From CADEDH01 sp965216205 (GTDB lineage: Bacteria; Actinomycetota; Acidimicrobiia; Acidimicrobiales; SZUA-35): a stretch of DNA of 64,000 nt. A model generated the notes under the pieces. That model saw only the letters and a program-made list of their open reading frames with translations. It made no database searches and was not told where the DNA came from. Location of the stretch: contig OZ244139.1 in NCBI GenBank assembly GCA_965216205.1, positions 3,782,001 to 3,846,000 of the forward strand, read 5' to 3'. Positions 24,363-33,295 of this stretch are shown here, in pieces; within the stretch, counting starts at the first letter, position 1, and each line of letters opens with the position of its first letter. The translations under genes were made by a program, and so were the position numbers.

Positions 24363-25888
24363 GCATCAAGGCACGGTTGACCCAGAACGGCTCACCCACC
24401 GCGCCGGGCGGCGGGGCGCCGACAGCGCCGACTTCGGACCCGACCCCGACCCGAGGACCCACCGGCACCGACGCCAGGCCCGGGAACGGCGCCGGCTCCG
24501 GTTCGGGCAGCGGCGTTGGCAGCGGCACCGCGGCGACACCGCCTGCCGGGTCGCGCTCCACCAGGTCGTCCACCGGTCGCCCGGGGATGAGCCCGGCCGT
24601 CGTGGACCCGCTCATCGAGGTCCGGCGCAAGGCCCAGGAGCTGATGTTCGAGCGGATGGGGAGCCGGCTGTTCGACCCCAACCTGACCCAGGAGCAGCTC
24701 CGGGGCTACGTGGTCGAGGAGATCCGCAGCGCCCTGGCCGAGTCGACGGTGCCCCTCACCGAGGCGGAGCGGGAGGACCTGGTGAGCGCGGTCGTCCTCG
24801 ATCTGCTGGGCTATGGCCCGATCCAGGCGCTGCTCGACGACGTGTCGGTGTCGGAGATCATGGTGAACTCGACCGAGCCGATCTGGGTGGAGCGCCACGG
24901 CCAGCTCGAGGAGACGCCCCGGAGCTTCGCGTCGGAGGACCACCTGCGCCGCGTGATCGACCGCATCGTCGACCAGATCGGGCGCCGGGTCGACGAGTCG
25001 TCCCCGATGGTCGACGCTCGCCTTCCCGATGGATCCCGGGTGAATGCCGTCATCCCGCCGCTGGCCGTCGACGGCCCGGCGCTGACCATCCGGAAGTTCT
25101 CCCACGATCCGCTCACCATCGACGACCTGATCGGATTCGGGTCGATGTCGAGCAACCTGTCGGACCTGCTGCGGGCGGCGGTCGCCGGCCGGGTGTCGAT
25201 CCTCATCAGCGGCGGCACCGGCACCGGCAAGACCACGATGCTGAACGTCATCTCCAACTTCATCCCCGACGGTGAGCGGTTGGTGACGATCGAGGACGCC
25301 GTGGAGCTCCAGCTCCAGCAGCGCCACGTGGTCAGGCTCGAGACCCGACCCCCCAACGTGGAGGGCAAGGGCGAGGTGGAGATCCGGGCGCTGGTCCGGA
25401 ACTCGCTGCGGATGCGCCCCGACCGCATCATCGTGGGCGAGGTCCGGGGGGCCGAGGCCCTCGACATGCTCCAGGCCATGAACACCGGCCACGAGGGCTC
25501 GCTCACGACCCTCCACGCCAACTCGCCCCGCGACGCGCTGGCCCGGTTGGAGACGATGGTGCTGATGGCCGGCCTCGATCTCCCCCTGGCCGCCATCCGG
25601 GAGCAGATCGCCTCCGCGATCCAGCTCATCGTGCAGATCGGCCGGCTGAGCGACGGGACCCGGCGGGTGACCCAGGTGGCGGAGGTGGTCGGCATGGAGA
25701 GCGGGGTCATCCAGCTCGGCGACCTGTTCCTCTTCGAGACCGACGGCTCGTTCGATGCGTCCGGTCACTTCGTCGGTCAGCTCGTCCCCACCGGGATCCG
25801 TCCCGATTTCGAGCGCCAGATACGACAGCGGGGCATCGAGCTGCCGACCAGCCTGTTCGACTCCCCCCGAACCGCAGAGCGACGCTGA
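24359..25888 (+). CDS. tadA: TadA/CpaF secretion ATPase
   Basis: 509 residues from ATG 24359, overlapping the tadZ stop. Residues 15-75 form a Pro/Gly/Ser/Thr-rich linker, followed by the CpaF N-terminal helical domain (VRRKAQELMFERMG, YGPIQALLDDVSVSEIMVN) and the GspE-type motor: Walker A SGGTGTGKTT (284-293, Lys291), the Asp box, Walker B RPDRIIVGEVRGAEALDML, and the His box GHEGSLTTLHANSP. Hexameric cytoplasmic ATPase that powers Flp pilus extension and retraction, acting on TadB/TadC. The stop TGA shares its A with the ATG of the next gene. Confidence 0.93.
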   Translation: MSIKARLTQNGSPTAPGGGAPTAPTSDPTPTRGPTGTDARPGNGAGSGSGSGVGSGTAATPPAGSRSTRSSTGRPGMSPAVVDPLIEVRRKAQELMFERMGSRLFDPNLTQEQLRGYVVEEIRSALAESTVPLTEAEREDLVSAVVLDLLGYGPIQALLDDVSVSEIMVNSTEPIWVERHGQLEETPRSFASEDHLRRVIDRIVDQIGRRVDESSPMVDARLPDGSRVNAVIPPLAVDGPALTIRKFSHDPLTIDDLIGFGSMSSNLSDLLRAAVAGRVSILISGGTGTGKTTMLNVISNFIPDGERLVTIEDAVELQLQQRHVVRLETRPPNVEGKGEVEIRALVRNSLRMRPDRIIVGEVRGAEALDMLQAMNTGHEGSLTTLHANSPRDALARLETMVLMAGLDLPLAAIREQIASAIQLIVQIGRLSDGTRRVTQVAEVVGMESGVIQLGDLFLFETDGSFDASGHFVGQLVPTGIRPDFERQIRQRGIELPTSLFDSPRTAERR

Positions 25889-27939
25889 TGAGGCGGGCCG
25901 CGCTGCAGAGCCACACGGCGCCGACCAACCGAGTGGCGTTGCTCGGACGCGCCGTGCTGATGGCGGCGATCGCCCTCGTGCTCGCGACCCCGCCGGCGGC
26001 GGCCGACATCGAAGGAGCTGGTTCCGAGGACGAGCTGACGCTGCTGTCGTTGACCGTCGACGATCATCCCGACGTCGAGGCGGTGGTGTCAGCGCCCGAC
26101 GCCACCGGGGCCAGGACCGGCGAGGCCGTGTTCTCGGTCGCCGAGGGCGGGGTGGCCGTGGCGGACGTGACCGTCGAACCGATCGCCGGCGACACCCAAC
26201 GGGTGGTCATGGCCCTCGACACCTCCGGCAGCATGGACGGCACCGCGTTGGCGCTGGCCCAGGACGCGGCCGTCGGCTTCGTGGAGCGACTGTCGACCGG
26301 AACCGAGGTGGCGGTGATCGCGTTCGCCGCCGAGGTCGAGGTGCTCATCCCGTTCACCGACCAGTCCGACGACGTCGTCGCCGCGATCCGCCGGGCCGAA
26401 GCCGGGGGCGAGACCGCACTCAACGACGCCGTGCTGGCCGCCATCGGCCTCTTCGACGATGCCGACACCGAGCGCTCGATCGTGCTGCTGACCGACGGGG
26501 GCGACACGGTGAGCACCGCCTCGGCGACGTCGGCCAGGTCAGGGCTCGCCTCGTCCGACGCCACGCTCTACGCCGTCGGCCTGGCGTCCGACGAGACCGA
26601 CTTCGAGGCGCTCGACGACTTCGTCGCCGCCGGATCGGGCCAACTCGTCCGGGCCGATGACCCGACGGCGCTGGCGGCCGTCTACGACCAGGTCGCCCGC
26701 CAGCTCACGAGCCTGTACCGGCTCGGATGGACGTCGGCCGCAACCGACCGGACCCAGCTCGTCATCGACCTCACCAGCGCGGTGGGCGGCGAGTCGCTCG
26801 GCACCATCCAGGTCGACGTCGACTATCCCGCCGCCATCGCCCCGGCAGACCCTGCGACCGACCGTGCTGATGTGACCGCCGATGGGACGGCGGATGGGAC
26901 TGGGGATGTGACGGCGGATGCCGCCACGGGGGCCACCGGCACTGCAGCGGACGACCAAGCGAGCACCACGGCGGACGACGTAGCGGCCGGGCCGTTCGGC
27001 GTCGACTGGCGGCTCGGGGCCGGGCTCGGCGCCGTCGGCTTCGGCATCTTCATCGCCCTGCTCCTCCTCGTCTCCCCCCGCTACCGCACCCGCTCACTGG
27101 CCGAGCCCGACCACGCCCCAGCCACCGACCAGCCGTCGATGTCGGCGGCCGGGACCCGCCTGGTGGGCCTGTCCACCGGGGCCCTGCAACGAAGCGGGGC
27201 CGACCGACGGCTCGACCAGCGGATCGACCGGGCCGGTTGGTCGATCGGGCCCGGCGAGCTCGTCGCCGTCACCGCAGCCACCACGGTCGTGGTGGTGATC
27301 GGCGGCCTCGCCGTCGGCGACTGGCCGGTGGCGGTGCTGCTGGCCATCACCCCGGCCGCGCTCGTCGCCGGCGGCCTCCACGTCGCCGCCCGGCGGCGGC
27401 AGGCCGCCTTCGCCCTGCAGCTCGAGCCGACCCTGCAGATGCTCGTCGGCGCCCTGCGGGCCGGCTTCGGCCTCACCCAGGCGGCGGCCACCGTGGCCCG
27501 GGAGGCCGACAGCCCCATGGCCGACGAGTTCCACCGCGCGCTGCGGGAGACCCAGCTCGGCCACGACCTCGCCCAGGCGTTGCGGCTGATGGCACGGCGC
27601 ATGGACAACGAGGACATGGGGTGGGTGGCCGACGCCATCGAGATCAACCGCACGGTCGGCGGGAACCTGGCCGAGGTTCTCGACAACGTGACCGACACGA
27701 TCCGGGGCCGGGCGAAGCTCGACCGGCAGGTGAAGGCGCTCAGCGCCGAGGGCCGGCTGTCGGGACGGCTGCTCCTGGCACTCCCCATCGGCGTGTTCAC
27801 CTGGCTCTCGTTCACCAACCCCGTCTACATGGGCCACCTCACCTCGACCACCGTCGGGCTGGTCGCCCTGGGGATCGGGGTGGTCTCGATGGCGCTCGGC
27901 GCCCGCTGGATCGGCCGGATCGTGAGGATCGACTACTGA
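25888..27939 (+). CDS. tadB: VWA domain fused to TadB-like T2SSF membrane protein
   Basis: 683 residues. N-terminal signal sequence (ALLGRAVLMAAIALVLATPPAAA), then a von Willebrand factor A domain (about 104-270) with an intact MIDAS: DTSGSM (111-116), GGETALNDAV and LLTDGGD. A Thr/Ala/Asp-rich linker of DGT/ADGT repeats follows (about 328-365). The C-terminal half is TadB: TM helices, then the cytoplasmic T2SSF four-helix domain (QLEPTLQMLVGALRAGFGLTQAAATVA, ELGHDL-type loop) and two final TMs. Classical TadB has no VWA domain. The fusion would place a metal-dependent adhesion or assembly domain outside the membrane, physically tied to the inner-membrane platform. It overlaps tadA and tadC by 1 nt each (TGATG). 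Confidence 0.88.
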   Translation: MRRAALQSHTAPTNRVALLGRAVLMAAIALVLATPPAAADIEGAGSEDELTLLSLTVDDHPDVEAVVSAPDATGARTGEAVFSVAEGGVAVADVTVEPIAGDTQRVVMALDTSGSMDGTALALAQDAAVGFVERLSTGTEVAVIAFAAEVEVLIPFTDQSDDVVAAIRRAEAGGETALNDAVLAAIGLFDDADTERSIVLLTDGGDTVSTASATSARSGLASSDATLYAVGLASDETDFEALDDFVAAGSGQLVRADDPTALAAVYDQVARQLTSLYRLGWTSAATDRTQLVIDLTSAVGGESLGTIQVDVDYPAAIAPADPATDRADVTADGTADGTGDVTADAATGATGTAADDQASTTADDVAAGPFGVDWRLGAGLGAVGFGIFIALLLLVSPRYRTRSLAEPDHAPATDQPSMSAAGTRLVGLSTGALQRSGADRRLDQRIDRAGWSIGPGELVAVTAATTVVVVIGGLAVGDWPVAVLLAITPAALVAGGLHVAARRRQAAFALQLEPTLQMLVGALRAGFGLTQAAATVAREADSPMADEFHRALRETQLGHDLAQALRLMARRMDNEDMGWVADAIEINRTVGGNLAEVLDNVTDTIRGRAKLDRQVKALSAEGRLSGRLLLALPIGVFTWLSFTNPVYMGHLTSTTVGLVALGIGVVSMALGARWIGRIVRIDY

Positions 27940-28838
27940 TGGACCCCCGCCTCGCCCTCGCCCCTGTGCTGCTCACCGTCGCCGGCTGGTTCCTGTGGTC
28001 GGCGCTGGTGCGAACCGATCCCGCCCAGGCCGCGTCCCGCCGCAACCTCGTGGCCTCTCGTCACGACACCGGCGGCTCGCTGATCGGGCCGGTCCCGCCC
28101 CGACCGGGGGGCCGGCACCTCGCCGAGGTCGGGCGGCGGCTGACACCGGCCACGAGCCTCTCCCGGCTGTCGGCCCAGCTTGCGGCCGCCGATCTCGGCC
28201 GGCGGTGGACCATCGAGCGGGTGCTGACGCTCAAGGTGATCCTGGCGGTCGCCGTGGCCGCCGGCGCCGGTTACCGGTTCACCGCGACCGGGTCGGGTCG
28301 GTGGCTGCTCGCGGCATGCGTCGGCTCGGTGGTCGCCTTCATCGCACCCGACCTGCAGATCGCCGACAAGGCCCGGCAACGATCCCGGGAGATCGAAGCC
28401 CAGCTCCCGGGCGTGATCGATCAGATCACCGTGATCGTCGAGTCGGGCCTCGGTTTCGACAACGCCCTCCAGCAGGTGGTCGACTCGGGCCACGGGCCCC
28501 TGGTCGACGAGCTCCGCCGTGCCCTGCAGGACATGGAGCTGGGGGCGTCTCGCAACGAGGCGCTGTCGGCGCTGGCCGACAGGACCCCGCTGCTCGACCT
28601 GCGGGTCGTCCTCCGCTCGATCGTGCAGTCGACCGAGTACGGCATCTCGATCGGGACGGTGCTCCGGGCCCAGTCGAAGGAGGTCCGCGACAAGCGCTAC
28701 GCCAGGGCCCAGGAGGAGGCGCAGAAGATCCCGGTGAAGATCGTGCTGCCGATGCTGTTCTGCATCTTCCCGGCCCTGTTCATCGTGCTGCTCGGGCCGG
28801 CGGTGGCCCGCATCGTCGACAGCGGCCTCCTGGGCTGA
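27939..28838 (+). CDS. tadC: TadC-like T2SSF inner-membrane platform protein
   Basis: 299 residues from ATG 27939, sharing one base with the tadB stop. One N-terminal TM (ALAPVLLTVAGWFLWSALV), a cytoplasmic linker, two TMs (VILAVAVAAGAGYRF, LLAACVGSVVAFIAPDL), the T2SSF helices (IEAQLPGVIDQITVIVESGLGFDNALQQVV; RDKRYARAQEEAQKIPVKIVLP) and a last TM (LFCIFPALFIVLLGPAVARIV). With TadB it forms the platform moved by TadA. Last gene of the tad operon here: no Flp pilin, prepilin peptidase or secretin-type gene follows before the LLM oxidoreductase. Confidence 0.92.
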   Translation: MDPRLALAPVLLTVAGWFLWSALVRTDPAQAASRRNLVASRHDTGGSLIGPVPPRPGGRHLAEVGRRLTPATSLSRLSAQLAAADLGRRWTIERVLTLKVILAVAVAAGAGYRFTATGSGRWLLAACVGSVVAFIAPDLQIADKARQRSREIEAQLPGVIDQITVIVESGLGFDNALQQVVDSGHGPLVDELRRALQDMELGASRNEALSALADRTPLLDLRVVLRSIVQSTEYGISIGTVLRAQSKEVRDKRYARAQEEAQKIPVKIVLPMLFCIFPALFIVLLGPAVARIVDSGLLG

Positions 28839-28908
28839 CCCTCGGCCCGTCGGGTAGCTTGGGCCCTCTCGGGCCACGACGGGTGGCTCCGATCCAGGGG
28901 GATCGATC

Positions 28909-30030
28909 ATGCACGTCGGCTACACCGCCGCCTTCCAGAACCCGTTCGACGCGTTGACCGACAACGAGGTCTACGACCAGGAGATGCGCCTGTGCGACCT
29001 GGCCGTGGACCTCGGCTTCGAGTCGCTCTGGACCGTGGAGCACCACTTCGACGACTACACGATGTGCCCCAACCCGGTTCAGTGGCTGTCCTACCACGCC
29101 GGCCGCCACCCGAACACGTTGCTCGGGTCCGGGGTGATCGTGCTGCCCTGGCACGACCCGCTCCGGGTGGCGGAGGAGATCGCCCTCCTCGACCAACTGT
29201 CCGACGGTCGCATGATCCTCGGGATCGGTCGCGGCCTGGCCCGCATCGAGTACGAGGGGTTCCGGGTCGACATGAACACCAGCCGGGAGCGGTTCGTGGA
29301 ATACGCCCGCCTCGTCCTCGACGCCCTCGAGACCGGGTTCATGGAGTACGACAACGAGTTCGGCACCCAGCCCCGCCGCGAGATCCGCCCCCGCCCTCGC
29401 CACTCGTTCCGGGGCAGGACCTTCGCCGCCGCCGTGTCGCCCGAGTCGATGCCGCTGATGGCCAAGCTGGGGATCGGGGTGCTGGTCATCCCCCAGAAGC
29501 CGTGGGACGTGGTGCAGCAGGACCTGGCCTCCTACACCGAGGTCTACACCTCGGAGATGGGCGAGGCGCCACCACCACCGTTCTCCGGGGGCAGCGTCTT
29601 CTGCGACGAGTCGGCCGACAAGGCCGAGACGATGGCCCGCCAGTACATCGGCGCCAACTACGAGTCGGTCATGCGCCACTACGAGTTCGCCGCCGCCCCC
29701 CACGAAGGGGTCAAGGGCTACGAGTTCTACACCAACATCACCCGCTACATCGACCGCCATGGCTCCCAGGGTGCGGTCGATTCGTTCGTGGAGCTCATGC
29801 CGTGGGGCACCCCCGATCAGGTGATCGAGAAGTTCCTCCACATCCGGGAGATGATCGGCACCAACGCGGTGATGCCGGGCTTCAGCTACGGCGGCATGCC
29901 CTACCACCTGGCGGAGGGCTCGATGCGGCTCTTCGCCGAGAAAGTGCTGCCCGAGCTGCAGGCCGTGGAGGTCGAGCCGCTGGCCGTCCCCGCCCTCACC
30001 CGAGCAGGTGTCGGCGGAGCTCGTCCTTGA
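28909..30030 (+). CDS. LLM-class flavin-dependent oxidoreductase
   Basis: 373 residues from ATG 28909, with GGGGGA upstream as ribosome binding site. Bacterial-luciferase-like TIM barrel: MHVGYTAAFQNPF, LGFESLWTVEHHFDDYTMCPNPVQWLSYHAGR, TLLGSGVIVLPWHDPLRVAEEIALLDQLSDGRMILGIGRG, and a C-terminal GTPDQVIEKFLHIRE. Uses FMN or F420; actinomycetes have both, and the motifs seen do not decide. Substrate unknown. The last 35 nt overlap the 3' end of the convergent addA gene. No neighbouring pathway genes help. Confidence 0.85.
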   Translation: MHVGYTAAFQNPFDALTDNEVYDQEMRLCDLAVDLGFESLWTVEHHFDDYTMCPNPVQWLSYHAGRHPNTLLGSGVIVLPWHDPLRVAEEIALLDQLSDGRMILGIGRGLARIEYEGFRVDMNTSRERFVEYARLVLDALETGFMEYDNEFGTQPRREIRPRPRHSFRGRTFAAAVSPESMPLMAKLGIGVLVIPQKPWDVVQQDLASYTEVYTSEMGEAPPPPFSGGSVFCDESADKAETMARQYIGANYESVMRHYEFAAAPHEGVKGYEFYTNITRYIDRHGSQGAVDSFVELMPWGTPDQVIEKFLHIREMIGTNAVMPGFSYGGMPYHLAEGSMRLFAEKVLPELQAVEVEPLAVPALTRAGVGGARP

Positions 30031-33000
30031 GCCGGTCCAGGTCGGTGAGGGCTCGCTCGTCGACCCGACCGGCGCCGACGAACAGGAACCGGCAACCGAC
30101 CACCGGGCGACCGGTCAGCTCCTCGAGGGCGAGAGCGTAGGCGGCGCCCTGGTAGCGGTACCGGTCGAGCTTGACCTCGATGTCGTCCTCGGTGGCTACA
30201 AGGTCGGTCTTGTAGTCGACGAGCAACAGCCCATCGGGACGCTCGACGCACAGGTCGACGAAGCCCTCCAGCAACGTCTCGCCGATCGTGGTCGCCACGT
30301 ACAGCTCGCGCCAGTGGCGGTTCGTCCTGGCCAACTCGATCGAGGGGGCGGTGAGCGCCACCTTGACCGCGTCGACGACCTCGGCCGCCCGGTCCCCGAT
30401 CCCCTCCTCGACGGCGTGGTAGCGGGCCAGCTCGGCCATGGCGACGGGGTCGACGAGATCGAGCCGCTGCAGGGCGGCGTGGACCGCGAGGCCGAACGCC
30501 CTCCCCGCCCGCCCCCGTCCGGGGGTCACGATCGCCGGTTCGGGTCCGACGAGCTCGGCCGCCAGGCCCGTGGCCGACAGGTCGCGACGCCGTCCCCCCT
30601 CGGCCACGACCCGGTCCTGCTCGGCGAGCCACGCCGCCTCGATCGCTGCGTGGTCGCTCCCATCGAGGCGGAGCTGGGTGGGGGGCTCCACCCGGTAGTG
30701 CTCGTCGCCCCGCCGCTCGAAGGGCTGCCATCGCCCGGGATTCGACTGGAGGCCATCCCAGGTCCGCCGGCCGGCGCTCGCCATCCCCTCCTTGTGGTGG
30801 GCGCTGACCACGAGCACGTCGCGGGCTCGGGTCGCGGCGACGTAGTGGAGCCTGACCCGCTCGTGGGCGTCGAGCACCTCCTCGACCGACGCCTGCACGT
30901 CGAAGAGCTGCGTCGCCTTGCCCTTGCCGAGCTTCACCTCCGGCGCCGCCCCCCGAGGAAACAGGACCTGCGGCCCACCGAGCCGGTTCATCTCCCTGGT
31001 CGGGGCGCCGGCCAGCACGACCATCGGGAACTCGAGCCCCTTCGACCCGTGGACGGTGAGCACCCGCACGGCGTCGTCGTCGGGCTCGGCCGGGATCGGC
31101 TCGGTCACCCGAGCGAGGTCGCTCGCCTGGATCTCCACCCAGGCCACGAAGTCGGTCAGATCACCGCCGTGGGTCGCCGTGAACTCCCTCGCCTGCTCGG
31201 CCAGGAAGCGGTACCGCCGCCACCGGTCGCGAGGGCGGGGCTCGGCCAGCGCCGCCTCCCGCAGCCGGCGGTCCCGGACGATGACCTCCACGAGGGTAGA
31301 CGGTTCGGTCCAGTGACGATCGGCGTGCCAGCGAAGCAACGTGGTGAACGCCTCCGCCACCGGCCCTCGCTGGAGCGGGTCGTCGGTGGGCCCGTCCGCA
31401 CCGTCGACCAGCGCTGCCGCCTTCCAGTCGAGGTAGTTCCACGGCCCGCCGGCGAGGTGCCAGGCCAAGAGGTCGTCGTCGCCGACGGCGAAGAGGTTCG
31501 AGCGGAGCGCGGCCACCACGTCGACGTTGCTGGTGGGGTCGACGACGGCCCGGACGCCGGCGACCACGTCGCGGACCTCCTGGGTGGCGTAGACGAGTGA
31601 GCTGGTCTCCGGTCGGAACGGGATGTTGGCCGCGCCGAAGGCCGCCTCAAGCGCGGGGAGCGACAGGCGGGACGGGATCAGCACGGCGATGTCCTGGAGC
31701 CGGACGGGCCGCCACTGGCCGTCGCGCTCGGTGCGCCAGCCCTCGTCGAGGGCTCGGCAGATGACGGCGGCGACGTCGGCCGCTTCCAGCTCTCGGATCT
31801 CGCCCACCGACACCGACTTGTCGTGCGGGCCTCCCAGGGTGTGCACCGGGACGTCCATCCGGGGGTCACCGGCCCGCACCGCGTCGAGCGGGGTGTACGC
31901 GGGCTGGGCCCCCGATTCACCGCCACCGATGAACTCGCCGAAGAGCTCGTTGACCCACTCGACGATCCCCGGCACCGATCGGAAGTTCGAGGTGAGCCGC
32001 TCGGGCTCGTCGACGAGCACCTGCTCCGCGTCGCGGTAGACGGCGATGTCGGCTCGGCGGAACCGGTAGATCGACTGCTTCGGGTCGCCGACGACCACCA
32101 GCCGACCCACCCCGAGCTCGGCGCCGAGCTCCTGCCACGGCCGATCGCCGACCGCGCCCGACGCCGCGACCAGCACCGCCAGCTCGATCTGGAGCGGATC
32201 GGTGTCCTGGAACTCGTCGAGGAGCAGGTGGGTGTGACGCTGGTGGAGGACCTCCCGCACGGCATCGTTGGATCGCAACAGCTTCCGGGCGATCACCAGC
32301 AGATCGTGGAACGACAGCTCGCCCCGCGCTCGACGGGTTTCGACCCGCTCGTCGACGAAGCCCGCCACCGCGGCCACCAGGGTTGCGATGACCTCCGTCC
32401 GGTACCCATCGACGGCCACCGCCGCCGAGCCACGGACCGCGTCGACCTCCTTGCGGACGTCGTCGATCTCCATGCGTACCCAGTTGCCCTTCTTCCCCCG
32501 GTTCCTGGGCGGCCAGTTGACCTGGTCGAGCCACTCGACCTGGCCGAGGGCGTCGAACCGGCGGGCGTCGGCCACGCTGGCCGCCAACTCGAGGATGGCC
32601 GACGCCAGCAGGTCGGCGTCGTCGAGGCAGTGGTCGACGAGGTCGCCGAGCGCCTCGATCCGGTCCAGCACGTCGCTGACGTCGATCGGTGTGAGTGGTG
32701 GCGGGTCCCGGTCGACGAGATCGAGGAGGTCCCAGTTGTCGTCGAACCGGCGGGCGATGTCGACGAACCGACGGAGCTCCACCCCGAGCACGGCGGCCCG
32801 TTCCTGGAGGTCGAGCAGGTCGAGGTCGTCGCCGATCTGGCCGGTGAAGAGCCGCCACGCCTCGTCGAACTCGAGCATCGATGTGATCTCGTCGGCCACG
32901 GAGAACCCGGGCGGAAGGCCGGCCTCCACCGGGTGATCGACCAGGATCCGCAGCGCGAAGCCGTGGAGGGTGGTGATCGCCGCCGACTCCACCTGCCCGG

Positions 33001-33295
33001 CAGCGGTGATCAAGCGGGTGTCCTGCTGCTCCAGGCCCTCCCGCTCGAGCTCGTCGCGGACCCGCATCCGCAGCTCACGGGCTGCGGCCTCGGTGAACGT
33101 GATCGCCGCGATCCGACCGATCGGGGTGCCGGTCGACACGAGGTTGACGATCCGGGCCACGAGCGCGGTCGTCTTGCCGCTGCCGGCGCCGGCCTCCACG
33201 AACAGGGTGCGAGACAGGGAACTGGTGACGACTCGGCGCGCTTCGGCGTCCGGCAGGCCGACCAGACCCTTGGCGCTCGCTCCCGGCCTGGTCAC
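29996..33295 (-). CDS. addA: AddA-like UvrD helicase/nuclease
   Basis: 1,099 residues from GTG 33295, which overlaps the addB stop (GTGA). SF1A helicase motifs: AGAGSGKTTALVARI (Walker A, 35-42), ITFTEAAARELRMRV, LLLDEFQDTDPLQ (motif II), VGDPKQSIYRFRRAD, VRVLTVHGSKGLEFPMVVLAG and LHYVAATRARDVLVV. The C-terminal RecB nuclease domain has GLAVHAALQRLD, EGFVDLCVE and LLVDYKTD (about D1027, K1029). Together with AddB it processes double-strand ends and loads recombinase for homologous repair. The paired AddB has no Walker A, so the architecture is AddAB rather than mycobacterial AdnAB, where both subunits carry motors. Confidence 0.88.
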   Translation of the reverse strand: MTRPGASAKGLVGLPDAEARRVVTSSLSRTLFVEAGAGSGKTTALVARIVNLVSTGTPIGRIAAITFTEAAARELRMRVRDELEREGLEQQDTRLITAAGQVESAAITTLHGFALRILVDHPVEAGLPPGFSVADEITSMLEFDEAWRLFTGQIGDDLDLLDLQERAAVLGVELRRFVDIARRFDDNWDLLDLVDRDPPPLTPIDVSDVLDRIEALGDLVDHCLDDADLLASAILELAASVADARRFDALGQVEWLDQVNWPPRNRGKKGNWVRMEIDDVRKEVDAVRGSAAVAVDGYRTEVIATLVAAVAGFVDERVETRRARGELSFHDLLVIARKLLRSNDAVREVLHQRHTHLLLDEFQDTDPLQIELAVLVAASGAVGDRPWQELGAELGVGRLVVVGDPKQSIYRFRRADIAVYRDAEQVLVDEPERLTSNFRSVPGIVEWVNELFGEFIGGGESGAQPAYTPLDAVRAGDPRMDVPVHTLGGPHDKSVSVGEIRELEAADVAAVICRALDEGWRTERDGQWRPVRLQDIAVLIPSRLSLPALEAAFGAANIPFRPETSSLVYATQEVRDVVAGVRAVVDPTSNVDVVAALRSNLFAVGDDDLLAWHLAGGPWNYLDWKAAALVDGADGPTDDPLQRGPVAEAFTTLLRWHADRHWTEPSTLVEVIVRDRRLREAALAEPRPRDRWRRYRFLAEQAREFTATHGGDLTDFVAWVEIQASDLARVTEPIPAEPDDDAVRVLTVHGSKGLEFPMVVLAGAPTREMNRLGGPQVLFPRGAAPEVKLGKGKATQLFDVQASVEEVLDAHERVRLHYVAATRARDVLVVSAHHKEGMASAGRRTWDGLQSNPGRWQPFERRGDEHYRVEPPTQLRLDGSDHAAIEAAWLAEQDRVVAEGGRRRDLSATGLAAELVGPEPAIVTPGRGRAGRAFGLAVHAALQRLDLVDPVAMAELARYHAVEEGIGDRAAEVVDAVKVALTAPSIELARTNRHWRELYVATTIGETLLEGFVDLCVERPDGLLLVDYKTDLVATEDDIEVKLDRYRYQGAAYALALEELTGRPVVGCRFLFVGAGRVDERALTDLDRLKDELRRHLLG

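Noticed and set aside
28862..28875. GGCCC-TCTC-GGGCC hairpin after tadC as terminator
   Set aside because: Only a 5-bp stem and no T-run; too weak to call.
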